Shown: piece after piece, positions 32,523 to 40,525 of the stretch
Layout of the letters: the number at the start of each line of letters is the position of its first letter
Numbering within the stretch: position 1 is the first letter of the stretch
From: Deinococcales bacterium
GTDB lineage: Bacteria > Deinococcota > Deinococci > Deinococcales > JAAFIG01
Assembly (NCBI GenBank): GCA_025352125.1
Contig: JANXTZ010000082.1
Span: 1 to 40,661, forward strand
Length of the DNA: 40,661 bases
Direction of reading: 5' to 3'
Made by a program: the position numbers and the translations under genes
The notes under the pieces: model-generated
What the model was told of the DNA's origin: nothing
The model's input: only the letters and a program-made list of their open reading frames with translations
The model's database searches: none

Positions 32523-34433
32523 TTAATCTGTGGGGTTCGCTTGACGCTTTAATCCCATACCGACCGCTTGAACGGGGGCGGGTTCTTTCAGGGCTTCGAT
32601 CAAGAAGGGAACGAGCAGACCGATCAACAAGCCCAAGACAGCGGCGATGAGGACTGGAATACTTGCAGGATTCGATTTTCTCGAGGGCGGATATGCCTCA
32701 ACCAGCACTTGCGCCAAATTACCGGCAGAGGCTTGCTCGAGTTTCAAGTCAGAGAGTTTTTGCTTCAAGGCTTTGTAAGAATCTTGAGCCACATTATAAT
32801 CTTCGGTCAAACGTTGGGTTTTTACAATCGATTCTCCAACCAGACCACGCAAGGCAAGAATTCGAGAATCCAGTTGCTTTTCACGAACCAGATAATTATC
32901 AAGTGTGGATTGTTGCAACGCAACTGAAACCGATAAGTCATTGAGTGAACTTTTCAGGCGTTGATACTCAGGGTTTGGGTTGTCCAAAGTGAGTTCGCGT
33001 TCATTTGGGCTGCGAACACTGGCAAATTGTTCAAGTCGTGACTTCAAAGACACATAAATGCTGCTGGAAATACCCGACTCAAGTTGCAAATCTGCCAGTT
33101 GCTTGTTCAAATTCGCATTTTGAGCACGCAAAACAATTAATTTTGGCTCGATATTGGCTTTCTCAGTCGTAATGGCGCCACGTTCAGTGACGGTATTCTT
33201 AATTTCCGCCTGCAAAGAAATAGAGTTTTGCAACAAACTTTGGTACAGGGGATTGACTTCCTGATTTTTAAGCTTTACTCCAATTAAATCCGAAAGTTTA
33301 CTGCCATTTTGACTGGCAATCGCCAATAAAGTTGGATCACCGGTGATTTCACGCTCGAGGATCAACAATTTGGGTTGACCTGAAAGTTGCGCCCTGACTT
33401 CTGCCAATTTTGAAGTGGAAACCGTTAATTCAGTGGTAATGGCTTCCAAACGATTGATGATCACACTGAGACGGGCAGAAATTGCAGTTTCTTGTCCACT
33501 CAAGATAGCCATGTTGTAGCGACTGTTAAAAGCAACCAAACGATCTCGAGCCGTGTAATACTTGGTTTGTGCTTCATTCACCTGACGGGTTAATTGTGTC
33601 CTGACCTGTGCCAGATTACCACCCGCCAAAGATGCGGCTTCGGCTCCGCCGACTTGGGCAATCACGTTTTCAGCCTTGAGGTAATTTATGGTTTGGGCTT
33701 TTTCTTGAACCTGAGCTTGTTTTAAGGCTTGCCGAGATTGAACAATTAAATTAATTAAACCTGTTCGTTCGGTGACAGCATTGTTTAACTCACCTTGGTC
33801 AAGCGTTAAGGTGCTGTTTGTGGTGTAATCCAAATATTTGGTTTGTGCAGTATCACGGGCTTTGGTTGATTTATTGAGTTCGCTGGCAACCGTATCAATC
33901 GAACTTTCCATACGGATTTTAGGAAGTCGGTTTAAGGCAGTCAAGGTTTGTTTCATCCAATCGTTTGCCATCAAAGCTGCCAGATGCGGCGTTGGCGCTT
34001 CAACTGCCAATGAAATAATTGGTACCAAAATTGTATCTGGAGTTGCCCCAATTTGTGGTTTGGCAAACTTGAGCTTGGTTTTTTTCTGAAGACGATCAAC
34101 ATCAAAATCATTTCTTAACCAAGAAGCTGGAACGTCGGGTTGGGCTTGAATTGTTTTCAAAACCGCCGCCATGACTGGATAAGAATTGGCGACCGATTCA
34201 ATTTGCGAGTTGCTAAAGCCTTGAACGTCCGTGGTTTGGATTTTTGACTCGAACGAGGCTTTGAGCTGCGTGCTTTGCACCGTAAAAGTAGACTCTGCCT
34301 TAAAGATCGGAGTCATCAGGAAAAGCGCATAAATCGCGCCCAAAACGGCAAAAATCACTGGAAAAATCAAAATCCAACGGGCATGTTTACGGAAAATGAA
34401 GTAAATATCGCGTATCGAAATTTCGTCTTGCAT
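32523..34433 (-). CDS. Wzz/GumC-type polysaccharide chain-length protein
   Basis: A 636-residue protein from the ATG at 34433, which is preceded by AAAGGAGCGAC. TM1 (about 20-40, WILIFPVIFAVLGAIYALFL) follows a short cytoplasmic Wzz N-terminus (EISIRDIYFIFRKH). A long periplasmic part with coiled-coil segments spans about 45-590, and a Pro-rich PPSRKSNPASIP precedes TM2 (about 592-615). There is no tyrosine-kinase domain after TM2 and no kinase gene next door. Such proteins control polymer length of capsule or exopolysaccharide, but no polysaccharide genes lie in the window. CTCGAG is rare in this gene: the first 900 bases have none. Confidence 0.85.
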   Translation of the reverse strand: MQDEISIRDIYFIFRKHARWILIFPVIFAVLGAIYALFLMTPIFKAESTFTVQSTQLKASFESKIQTTDVQGFSNSQIESVANSYPVMAAVLKTIQAQPDVPASWLRNDFDVDRLQKKTKLKFAKPQIGATPDTILVPIISLAVEAPTPHLAALMANDWMKQTLTALNRLPKIRMESSIDTVASELNKSTKARDTAQTKYLDYTTNSTLTLDQGELNNAVTERTGLINLIVQSRQALKQAQVQEKAQTINYLKAENVIAQVGGAEAASLAGGNLAQVRTQLTRQVNEAQTKYYTARDRLVAFNSRYNMAILSGQETAISARLSVIINRLEAITTELTVSTSKLAEVRAQLSGQPKLLILEREITGDPTLLAIASQNGSKLSDLIGVKLKNQEVNPLYQSLLQNSISLQAEIKNTVTERGAITTEKANIEPKLIVLRAQNANLNKQLADLQLESGISSSIYVSLKSRLEQFASVRSPNERELTLDNPNPEYQRLKSSLNDLSVSVALQQSTLDNYLVREKQLDSRILALRGLVGESIVKTQRLTEDYNVAQDSYKALKQKLSDLKLEQASAGNLAQVLVEAYPPSRKSNPASIPVLIAAVLGLLIGLLVPFLIEALKEPAPVQAVGMGLKRQANPTD

Positions 34434-34533
34434 TGTCGCTCCTTTAAAACCTCGAAAGCTTTTAACACCGATCTCGAAACCCAAAAATCATACATCAAGT
34501 ACCGATAAAATTAATTCATCATTTATGCATGTT

Positions 34534-35229
34534 CTAGGTTAAACCGTTCAGCACGTCGGCATCAATCCACCACTGGGTTTGCGGCACCATCACCCGATCC
34601 ACAGGATACAACCCATGTCCAAGATGAGCAAAAATGCTGGACTTGCCAGTGCCAGTCACAAAAAATTGCACGGCTCGGGCGGCATTGATCGTGGTGAACC
34701 CCAAACTGACCCGAGCAACTTGAGGGTTTAAATCTGGGTTGGGAAAGGCTTCAAGCACCCATGCTGGATTCTCGAGCGTGGTTTGTCCTGGAAAGAGTGA
34801 AGCGGTGTGACCATCATTGCCCAGCCCCAGGTGAATCAAATCAAACACGGGTACACCGTCAAACATCACCTCGAGTTGAGATTGATACTCGAGGGTTGCG
34901 GCAGTAGCACCCATTTCGCCTTTGATGCGGTGGATGTGATCAAATGGAATGTCGATCTGGTCTAGAAGCGTGGCTCGAGCCATGCCAAAGTTGGAATCTG
35001 CATGGTCGGGTGGCACGCAACGCTCGTCACCCCAAAAAACTTGAATGTTCGCCCAAGGCACATCGCCCAGTTGGGCAAGAGCGGCATACACGCCTTTTGG
35101 CGTGCTGCCACCGGCAAGTGCCACACAAAACCGTCCTCGAGCAACAATGGCTTGTGTGGCTCGGGTTTGAAAGTCAAGCGCGGCGGCTTGATACAGCTCA
35201 AAGACGCTGGTAAAAACGCGTTGGTTCAT
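34534..35229 (-). CDS. pgl: 6-phosphogluconolactonase
   Basis: Hydrolyses 6-phosphogluconolactone to 6-phosphogluconate. The protein has 231 residues from the ATG at 35229, which overlaps the zwf stop as ATGA (35226-35229). Motifs: VALAGGSTPKGVYAAL (about residues 36-51), FWGDERCVPPDHADSNF and LGLGNDGHTASLFPG. This is the DevB/SOL type at normal length. A start at 35250 would lie inside zwf and is less likely. With zwf it forms the first two steps of the oxidative pentose phosphate pathway. Confidence 0.94.
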   Translation of the reverse strand: MNQRVFTSVFELYQAAALDFQTRATQAIVARGRFCVALAGGSTPKGVYAALAQLGDVPWANIQVFWGDERCVPPDHADSNFGMARATLLDQIDIPFDHIHRIKGEMGATAATLEYQSQLEVMFDGVPVFDLIHLGLGNDGHTASLFPGQTTLENPAWVLEAFPNPDLNPQVARVSLGFTTINAARAVQFFVTGTGKSSIFAHLGHGLYPVDRVMVPQTQWWIDADVLNGLT

Positions 35230-36734
35230 GAGGCTGGAAGTTCGCGCCAAACTCGAGGAAGTCTGTCAGAGGATTCGCCAATGAACGCTCCCGCTCGATT
35301 TGGTCCCCAGGAACCGGCAACATAAGGTTCGGGATTGAGCGCGGCATCCAAGAGCGGTTGAATCCAAGCCCAAGAGGCAACAACTTCATCTTCCCTGGGG
35401 AACAGGCTGGCATCACCGAGCAGGGCATCAAGGATCAGGCGCTCGTAGGCTGCGGGTCCAAGGTCGCCATTGTCGCGGTAGTTAAAGTCCATTTCGACCA
35501 CACGCAGGCTCGAGTCCAGACCTGGGACTTTGGCATCGAAGCGCAGGCTAACGCCCTCGTCGGGATTGATGTGCAGAATCAATTGATTGGGCGAGGTTTG
35601 CTTGGGAAACATATTGAGCGGTGGACGTTTGAAAACGATGGCAATTTCGGTGTTCTTGACGGGCAGGCGTTTGCCAGAACGCACAAAAAATGGCACGCCA
35701 GCCCAGCGCCAGTTGTCCACCTCGATTTTGATGGCAAAATAGGTTGGGGTTTTGGATTCGGGGGCAACCTTGTCCTCTTGCAGGTAGCCAGGCACGGGTT
35801 GAGCGACACCGTTTTTGTCCAGAATCGAGCCTGCCATATACTGCCCCAAAATGCTGACCGCCGCCGGATCGGTGAGTGGGCGCAAGGACTGAATGACTTT
35901 GACTTTCTCGTCACGGAGCGCATTCGCTCCCAAAGAGAACCCACCGTCTTTGTAACTCGAGACTGGCGGTTCCATTGCGATCAAGGTCAGGAGCTGCATC
36001 ACATGGTTTTGCATCATGTCGCGCAGCACGCCCGCCTCCTCGTAAAAACCGCCGCGCCCCTCGAGACCCAAATTCTCGGCGACCGTAATTTGCACGTGAT
36101 CGACGTAAGTTCTGTTCCAGAGTGGCTCGAAGATGGTGTTGGCAAAACGCAATGAAAGAATGTTTTGCACGGTTTCTTTGCCCAGAAAGTGGTCGATGCG
36201 GTAAATCTGGGATTCCTTGAATGCGGCATGAAGCACGGTATTGAGTGATTTTGCAGTCTCGAGGCTCGTGCCGAACGGTTTTTCGACAATGATGCGGGTG
36301 TAACCTGCGTCTTCGTCATTTAAACCTGTCGCCGCCAATTGTTCGGCAATGACTGGAAAAACGCTTGGTGGTACGGAACAGTAAAACAACCAATTGTGAA
36401 ACCCAGCCCCCTCGAGTTTGTCACGAAGCGCCTGAAATTGTTCTTGGCTGCCAAATTCGGTGGTTTGATAATCCAGCGCACTCGAGAATCGCAGCCACGC
36501 CGCCTCGTCGATGGTGCCCACCTCACTGGAAGCCTCGAGCGCGGTACGGGTGAGTGCCTGGTATTCCTCTTTGGTGCTTGCCGTTCGTGCCACACCGATG
36601 ATCGCAAACTTTTCGGGCATGTTGCCGTCCTTGACCATGCGGTACAGGGCGGGCAAGAGTTTTCGCTTGGTCAGATCGCCGCTCGCCCCAAAAATCACGA
36701 TGGCGGCAGGCTCGAGCACGTTTTGAAAAATCAT
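35226..36734 (-). CDS. zwf: glucose-6-phosphate 1-dehydrogenase
   Basis: Oxidises glucose 6-phosphate with NADP to the lactone, making NADPH. The 502 residues show the nucleotide site FGASGDLTKRKLLPALY (residues 15-31), the substrate motif RIDHFLGKE (about 178-186) with the catalytic His, and VEKPFGTSLETAKSLN. Length is normal. AAAGGAAACCC precedes the ATG. It is the first gene of a zwf-pgl pair; no 6-phosphogluconate dehydrogenase gene follows. NADPH from this step could serve carotenoid desaturation chemistry or oxidative-stress defence, but no direct link is visible. Confidence 0.96.
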   Translation of the reverse strand: MIFQNVLEPAAIVIFGASGDLTKRKLLPALYRMVKDGNMPEKFAIIGVARTASTKEEYQALTRTALEASSEVGTIDEAAWLRFSSALDYQTTEFGSQEQFQALRDKLEGAGFHNWLFYCSVPPSVFPVIAEQLAATGLNDEDAGYTRIIVEKPFGTSLETAKSLNTVLHAAFKESQIYRIDHFLGKETVQNILSLRFANTIFEPLWNRTYVDHVQITVAENLGLEGRGGFYEEAGVLRDMMQNHVMQLLTLIAMEPPVSSYKDGGFSLGANALRDEKVKVIQSLRPLTDPAAVSILGQYMAGSILDKNGVAQPVPGYLQEDKVAPESKTPTYFAIKIEVDNWRWAGVPFFVRSGKRLPVKNTEIAIVFKRPPLNMFPKQTSPNQLILHINPDEGVSLRFDAKVPGLDSSLRVVEMDFNYRDNGDLGPAAYERLILDALLGDASLFPREDEVVASWAWIQPLLDAALNPEPYVAGSWGPNRAGAFIGESSDRLPRVWRELPAS

Positions 36735-36837
36735 GGGTTTCCTTTGAAGTCAATCATTGCCTAGTAGCAGCGCTTATTATCTTAGCGTTTTTGAAGTGTA
36801 TGTGGAATGAAATACACCTTTGAAACCGAACAGCCCT

Positions 36838-36843
36838 TAAACT
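36838..36843 (+). promoter_or_regulatory. leaderless -10 of the fused ABC transporter gene
   Basis: TAAACT ends 6 bases before the GTG at 36850, and no ribosome site is present. It supports this GTG over the downstream ATG at 36883. Confidence 0.4.
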
Positions 36844-36849
36844 GATGCG

Positions 36850-38349
36850 GTGAATGAAGTCAAACTCGAGACGTTAGAATTCATGTTGAACGCCCCTCCA
36901 GTCATCAAACTCGAGGGTGTCAACGTCGAATTCAACGCTCGGGCGGTGCTGCGAAACGTGTCCTTGTCGGTGGCGCACGGCGAATTTATTGCCATTATAG
37001 GACCGAGCGGCGGCGGCAAAAGCACCTTGCTGCGGGTGATTGCGGGATTGTTGAAAGCCAATGGCACGGTCAGTGTACAGGGTCAACCCGCCGTGGTCTT
37101 TCAAGACTACCGCCTGCTGCCCTGGCGCACCGTGCGTCAAAACGTGGCGCTGCCTCGAGAGTTAAACGGCAAGGGTCTAGCCCCAGACGACGTGCTGCGA
37201 CAGGTTGGAATGCTCGAATACGCCAACTTGTACCCGCATCAGCTCTCGGGCGGAATGCGGGCACGGATTGCCATTGCCAGGGCACTCGCCCAAAATGCTG
37301 AGGTGATTCTGTTCGACGAACCGTTTGCCGCGCTGGACGCCCTGGTGCGCGAGCGTTTCAACCTCGAGACCAAAAAAATTCACCGCAAAACTGGCAAGAC
37401 CATCGTCTTTGTCACCCACAGCATCCGCGAGGCGGTCTATTTGGCTGACCGCGTGGTTGTCCTCAAAGACGGTGTGATCGACACCATCCTCGAGACCCGA
37501 GGACAGGGACGGATCACCAGTTTTACCGAACCACTCGAGGCAGAACTCCGCTCGAGGCTGGGACTGGGCGACAGCACTTTTGTCGAACCCACGCCGAAAG
37601 CTGTGCGTTTCCCCTGGGAATTTCTGGGCATTCTGATTGTTTTAAATGTTCTGCTTGTCGCATGGAATATTCTTGTCCCAGAATCCAGCTATTTTTTCCC
37701 AAGCCCAGGCAAAGTCTTACGCGCCTTCGTTGAAAACCGTGACAATCAATTTGTCACAGGCACGCTCGAGACGCTGCGGATCACGGGGCTGGGTTTGCTC
37801 TACTCGCTCGGCATCGGTTTACCAATCGGTTACGCGATGGGGAAAATTCGCGTCCTCGAGCGGCTGCTCTCCCCTTTCGTGGTTGCGCTTCAAGCCGTAC
37901 CGATTGTCGTCATCACGCCCCTGCTGGTCTTGGGACTCGGTTACGGCACAAGCTCGAGGGTTTTGATTGCCACGTTGATCTCGATTTTCCCAGTCCTGAT
38001 CTCCACGATGGTCGGCGTGCGCGAGGTGGACCGCGTCTACCGAGAGGTCTTCAAAACCATCGGCTCGAGCAATTGGGGAATGCTCTCTAAACTCGAGTTT
38101 CCAGGCGCATTGCCCGTGATTTTGAGCGGTTTGCGCAGCACAGCGTCCTTGGCGCTGATTGGGACTGTGGTCGCAGAATTCACGCTCTCGGGCGGTGGCG
38201 GACTGGGTTACATTGTTGTCAACGCCAAAAATCAGGGACGCTATGATGTGTCGTTTGCATCAGTTTTTGTGCTCATGGCGCTAGGCATCGGTTTGTACGC
38301 CATCATTGCGATTCTCGAGCAATTTGCGTTGCGATACCGACGGCGCTGA
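36850..38349 (+). CDS. NitT/TauT-type ABC transporter with ATPase and permease fused
   Basis: A 499-residue protein combining two subunits that are normally separate. Residues about 16-235 are a complete ATPase: Walker A GPSGGGKST (51-59), Q85 in FQDYRLLPW, signature LSGGM (132-136), Walker B ILFDEP (153-158) and switch His in FVTHS. After a linker (about 236-253), residues about 254-499 form a permease with about six helices and the EAA loop around 389-431 (REVFKTIGSS, FPGALPVILSGLR). The family imports nitrate, taurine, sulfonates or thiamine precursors. No substrate-binding protein is adjacent, so the substrate is unknown. The start is GTG; an ATG at 36883 is the alternative. The single reading frame makes a sequencing fusion unlikely. 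Confidence 0.9.
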   Translation: MNEVKLETLEFMLNAPPVIKLEGVNVEFNARAVLRNVSLSVAHGEFIAIIGPSGGGKSTLLRVIAGLLKANGTVSVQGQPAVVFQDYRLLPWRTVRQNVALPRELNGKGLAPDDVLRQVGMLEYANLYPHQLSGGMRARIAIARALAQNAEVILFDEPFAALDALVRERFNLETKKIHRKTGKTIVFVTHSIREAVYLADRVVVLKDGVIDTILETRGQGRITSFTEPLEAELRSRLGLGDSTFVEPTPKAVRFPWEFLGILIVLNVLLVAWNILVPESSYFFPSPGKVLRAFVENRDNQFVTGTLETLRITGLGLLYSLGIGLPIGYAMGKIRVLERLLSPFVVALQAVPIVVITPLLVLGLGYGTSSRVLIATLISIFPVLISTMVGVREVDRVYREVFKTIGSSNWGMLSKLEFPGALPVILSGLRSTASLALIGTVVAEFTLSGGGGLGYIVVNAKNQGRYDVSFASVFVLMALGIGLYAIIAILEQFALRYRRR

Positions 38350-38356
38350 CAAAAGC

Positions 38357-38387
38357 GTCAAAAGCCCCGAATGAAGTCGGCTTTGAC
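38357..38387 (+). terminator. possible terminator after the ABC transporter gene
   Basis: GTCAAAAGCC (38357-38366) pairs with GGCTTTGAC (38379-38387), with one bulged A and a 12-base loop. The position, 8 bases after the stop, fits a terminator, but no T tract follows. Confidence 0.35.
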
Positions 38388-38396
38388 TGCTACAAT
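38388..38396 (+). promoter_or_regulatory. extended -10 promoter for the radical SAM gene
   Basis: TGCTACAAT is an extended -10 in the spacer after the ABC gene. It would give a leader of about 125 bases that contains a GC-rich hairpin at 38477-38496 before the TTG start at 38528. No convincing -35 box is seen. Confidence 0.35.
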
Positions 38397-38476
38397 CTGG
38401 AGTGCTCGAGGTTTGGTGAATGTCGAACGTAAAATCAGGGCAACCACAAAAAATCAAAATCAAAAGGTCAAGGGCA

Positions 38477-38496
38477 GGGCGCAGCAAGCAGCGCCC
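38477..38496. repeat. GC-rich hairpin resembling dispersed intergenic palindromes
   Basis: GGGCGC (38477-38482) pairs with GCGCCC (38491-38496); after one A-A mismatch, GC and GC pair again around an AA loop. Its sequence and CTACG flank differ from the other stems here and resemble small palindromic repeats found between genes in many bacteria. It is seen once in the window. Confidence 0.4.
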
Positions 38497-38527
38497 CTAC
38501 GATCAACCAAGATCATAAAGGTGCATT

Positions 38528-40084
38528 TTGAATTACTGGCGCAAAAACTTAAAACCATTGCTCGACCTTGAAATCGGCACGATGTTTACGCAAGCCTCGA
38601 CCCGCGTGGCGCTGTGCTTTCCCAACAAATACTCGGTGGCGATGGCGTCGCTGGGCTTTCAAGTGATTTACCGTATGTTTAATGAAGAGCCTGGTTTCGC
38701 CTGCGAACGCGCCTTCCTGCCAGACGATGTGGACGCTTTCAAGCAAAGCGGCGAGTATCTGCCGATGCTCGAGAGTGGCAACCCCGTCGGCGAGGCGGAT
38801 TTGCTGGCGTTCAGCGTTTCGTTCGAGCTTGATCTGACCAACATTATTCGGTTTCTCGAGCTTTCGGGCTTGAACCCCTGGCGCGAGGAGCGCGACGAAT
38901 CCGACCCCGTGGTGATCGTTGGCGGCCCGCTGACCTCGAGCAACCCTTACCCACTCGCACCCTTTGCCGATGTGATCTGCATTGGTGACGGCGAGTTGAT
39001 CGTGCCGATCATTGCCGAAGCCTACCGTGAAGCCGCCACCCGCGCAGAATTCTACGAAATGCTCGAGGGTCGCCCAGGTATTTACCTGCCAGACCGTATG
39101 AATTTTGAACCGATGTGGGCAACCGCACCCGTCGAAAAGTTGCCCGCCTACAGCCAAATTGTCACGCCACGCTCGGAGCTTTCCAACATGTTCTTGGTCG
39201 AGGCGCAACGCGGTTGCCCGCGCCCTTGCACCTTCTGCCTTGCGAGAACCATGTACGGACCAAACCGCAACAACGAGGCGCAAAACCTGCTGGACTGCAT
39301 CCCTGACTGGGTGACCAAAGTTGGTCTGGTCGGAGCGGCACTTTCCGATTTCAAGCACACCAAATACGTCGGGCGCACCCTGACCGAACGCGGCATCAAA
39401 CTTGGTGTCTCGAGCATCCGTGCCGACACTGTGGACACCGAACTTGCCCAAATTTTGCGCGACGGCGGTTTGCGATCATTCACCGTTGCCAGCGATGCTG
39501 CGAGTCAGCGTTTGCGCGACTGGATGAAAAAAGGCATTTCTGAAGCCGACCTGACCAAAACCGCGCACATCACCAAAGACCTCGGCTTTAGCGGCTTAAA
39601 AGTCTACATGATGATCGGACTGCCGCCCGAAAACGACGACGACATCACCGAACTGATCGAATTCTCGAGAAGCCTGTCCAAAATCACCAAAGTTGCAATG
39701 GGCATTTCACCGTTCGTGCCAAAACGCCACACGCCGCACCATGCCGATCCGTTCGCGGGCGTAGAGGTGATCGAAAAACGTTTCAAACGCATTCAAAAAG
39801 AACTTCGCCGCGACCTCGAGCTTCGCAACGTATCCGCAAAATGGGCTTGGGTCGAAAACGTGATTGCCAGGGGCGGCGCAGAGATTGGACGCGCAGCGTA
39901 TATGGTCAAAGACAATGAAAGTTACAGCTCGTGGCGTAAAGCGCTCGAGGAAATCGGTTGGAAAGACGAGTTTGCCGAGAATATTGTGACTTTGGCGCAG
40001 ACCCCAGGGACGGTGATTAAACCTGACGTGATCGAGCTGCCACGGGCGAACATGACCGATTTCATGGTGGCGAGCGGGGATTGA
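38528..40084 (+). CDS. B12-binding-domain radical SAM protein
   Basis: A 518-residue protein. The N-terminal region (about 20-160) resembles the B12-binding domain of such enzymes (ALCFPNKYSVAMASLGFQVIY, then DLLAFSVSFE, VVIVGGPLTSSNP and CIGDGEL), although the cobalamin His loop (DxHxxG) is not seen. The radical SAM domain begins with the 4Fe-4S motif CPRPCTFC (C230, C234, C237) after VEAQRG. YMMIGLPPENDDDI is characteristic of the elongator-like core. It resembles the group of uncharacterised radical SAM proteins near TIGR03960. The substrate is unknown. The TTG start at 38528 is supported by AAAGGTG seven bases upstream. Confidence 0.88.
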   Translation: MNYWRKNLKPLLDLEIGTMFTQASTRVALCFPNKYSVAMASLGFQVIYRMFNEEPGFACERAFLPDDVDAFKQSGEYLPMLESGNPVGEADLLAFSVSFELDLTNIIRFLELSGLNPWREERDESDPVVIVGGPLTSSNPYPLAPFADVICIGDGELIVPIIAEAYREAATRAEFYEMLEGRPGIYLPDRMNFEPMWATAPVEKLPAYSQIVTPRSELSNMFLVEAQRGCPRPCTFCLARTMYGPNRNNEAQNLLDCIPDWVTKVGLVGAALSDFKHTKYVGRTLTERGIKLGVSSIRADTVDTELAQILRDGGLRSFTVASDAASQRLRDWMKKGISEADLTKTAHITKDLGFSGLKVYMMIGLPPENDDDITELIEFSRSLSKITKVAMGISPFVPKRHTPHHADPFAGVEVIEKRFKRIQKELRRDLELRNVSAKWAWVENVIARGGAEIGRAAYMVKDNESYSSWRKALEEIGWKDEFAENIVTLAQTPGTVIKPDVIELPRANMTDFMVASGD

Positions 40085-40132
40085 AACTGGTGAAATTTAT
40101 GGGTTTTGTATACTGATTCTCGAGGTGATGTG

Positions 40133-40525
40133 ATGACTTGGAATGAAGTCCTGAACGATAAAAGTCTGCGAGATTTGGCTTACAAAATCGAATTGAATGA
40201 ACGTGGAAACATCGAAATGATTCCTGTAACGAACTTTCGATCAATTTTTCAGGGTGAAATTCTCGATTTACTGAGTCAGCACATCCGAGAACGAGCCTTC
40301 CCAAATTGTTCAATTGACACCAACATAGGCGTGAAAGTTCCAGATGTCGTCTGGGCTTCCCGAGCGTTTATACGCCAATTTGGCTACAGCACCCCTTACG
40401 AATTCGCACCAGAAATTTGTGTTGAAATTATTAGCCCGAGCAATTCAACAAAAGAAATTCTTGAGAAGCGGTCTGCGTACTTTCAACGCGGTGCATTGGA
40501 GGTTTGGACGTGCGACCTTCGGTAG
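40133..40525 (+). pseudogene. Uma2-family (DUF820) nuclease-like gene cut short by an insertion
   Basis: A 130-residue frame starting at the ATG at 40133, with GAGGTGATG upstream. It keeps the Uma2 motifs of a PD-(D/E)XK-like fold: PDVVWASRAF, then PEICVEIISPSNS, then a Lys before YFQRGALEVW. Family members usually have about 180-195 residues and continue after EVW with several strands, often with V-D-P or similar. Here the frame ends in TAG at 40523-40525, exactly where an IS1-like element seems to begin. The stop is therefore probably supplied by the element and the last about 50 residues are missing. Whether the product still folds is doubtful. CTCGAG is absent from the gene. Confidence 0.7.

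Noticed and set aside
840..40133. CTCGAG as a Neisseria- or Haemophilus-type uptake sequence
   Set aside because: Those signals are longer, non-palindromic and have a fixed flank; here no flanking consensus is visible. Uptake is kept only as one possible explanation.
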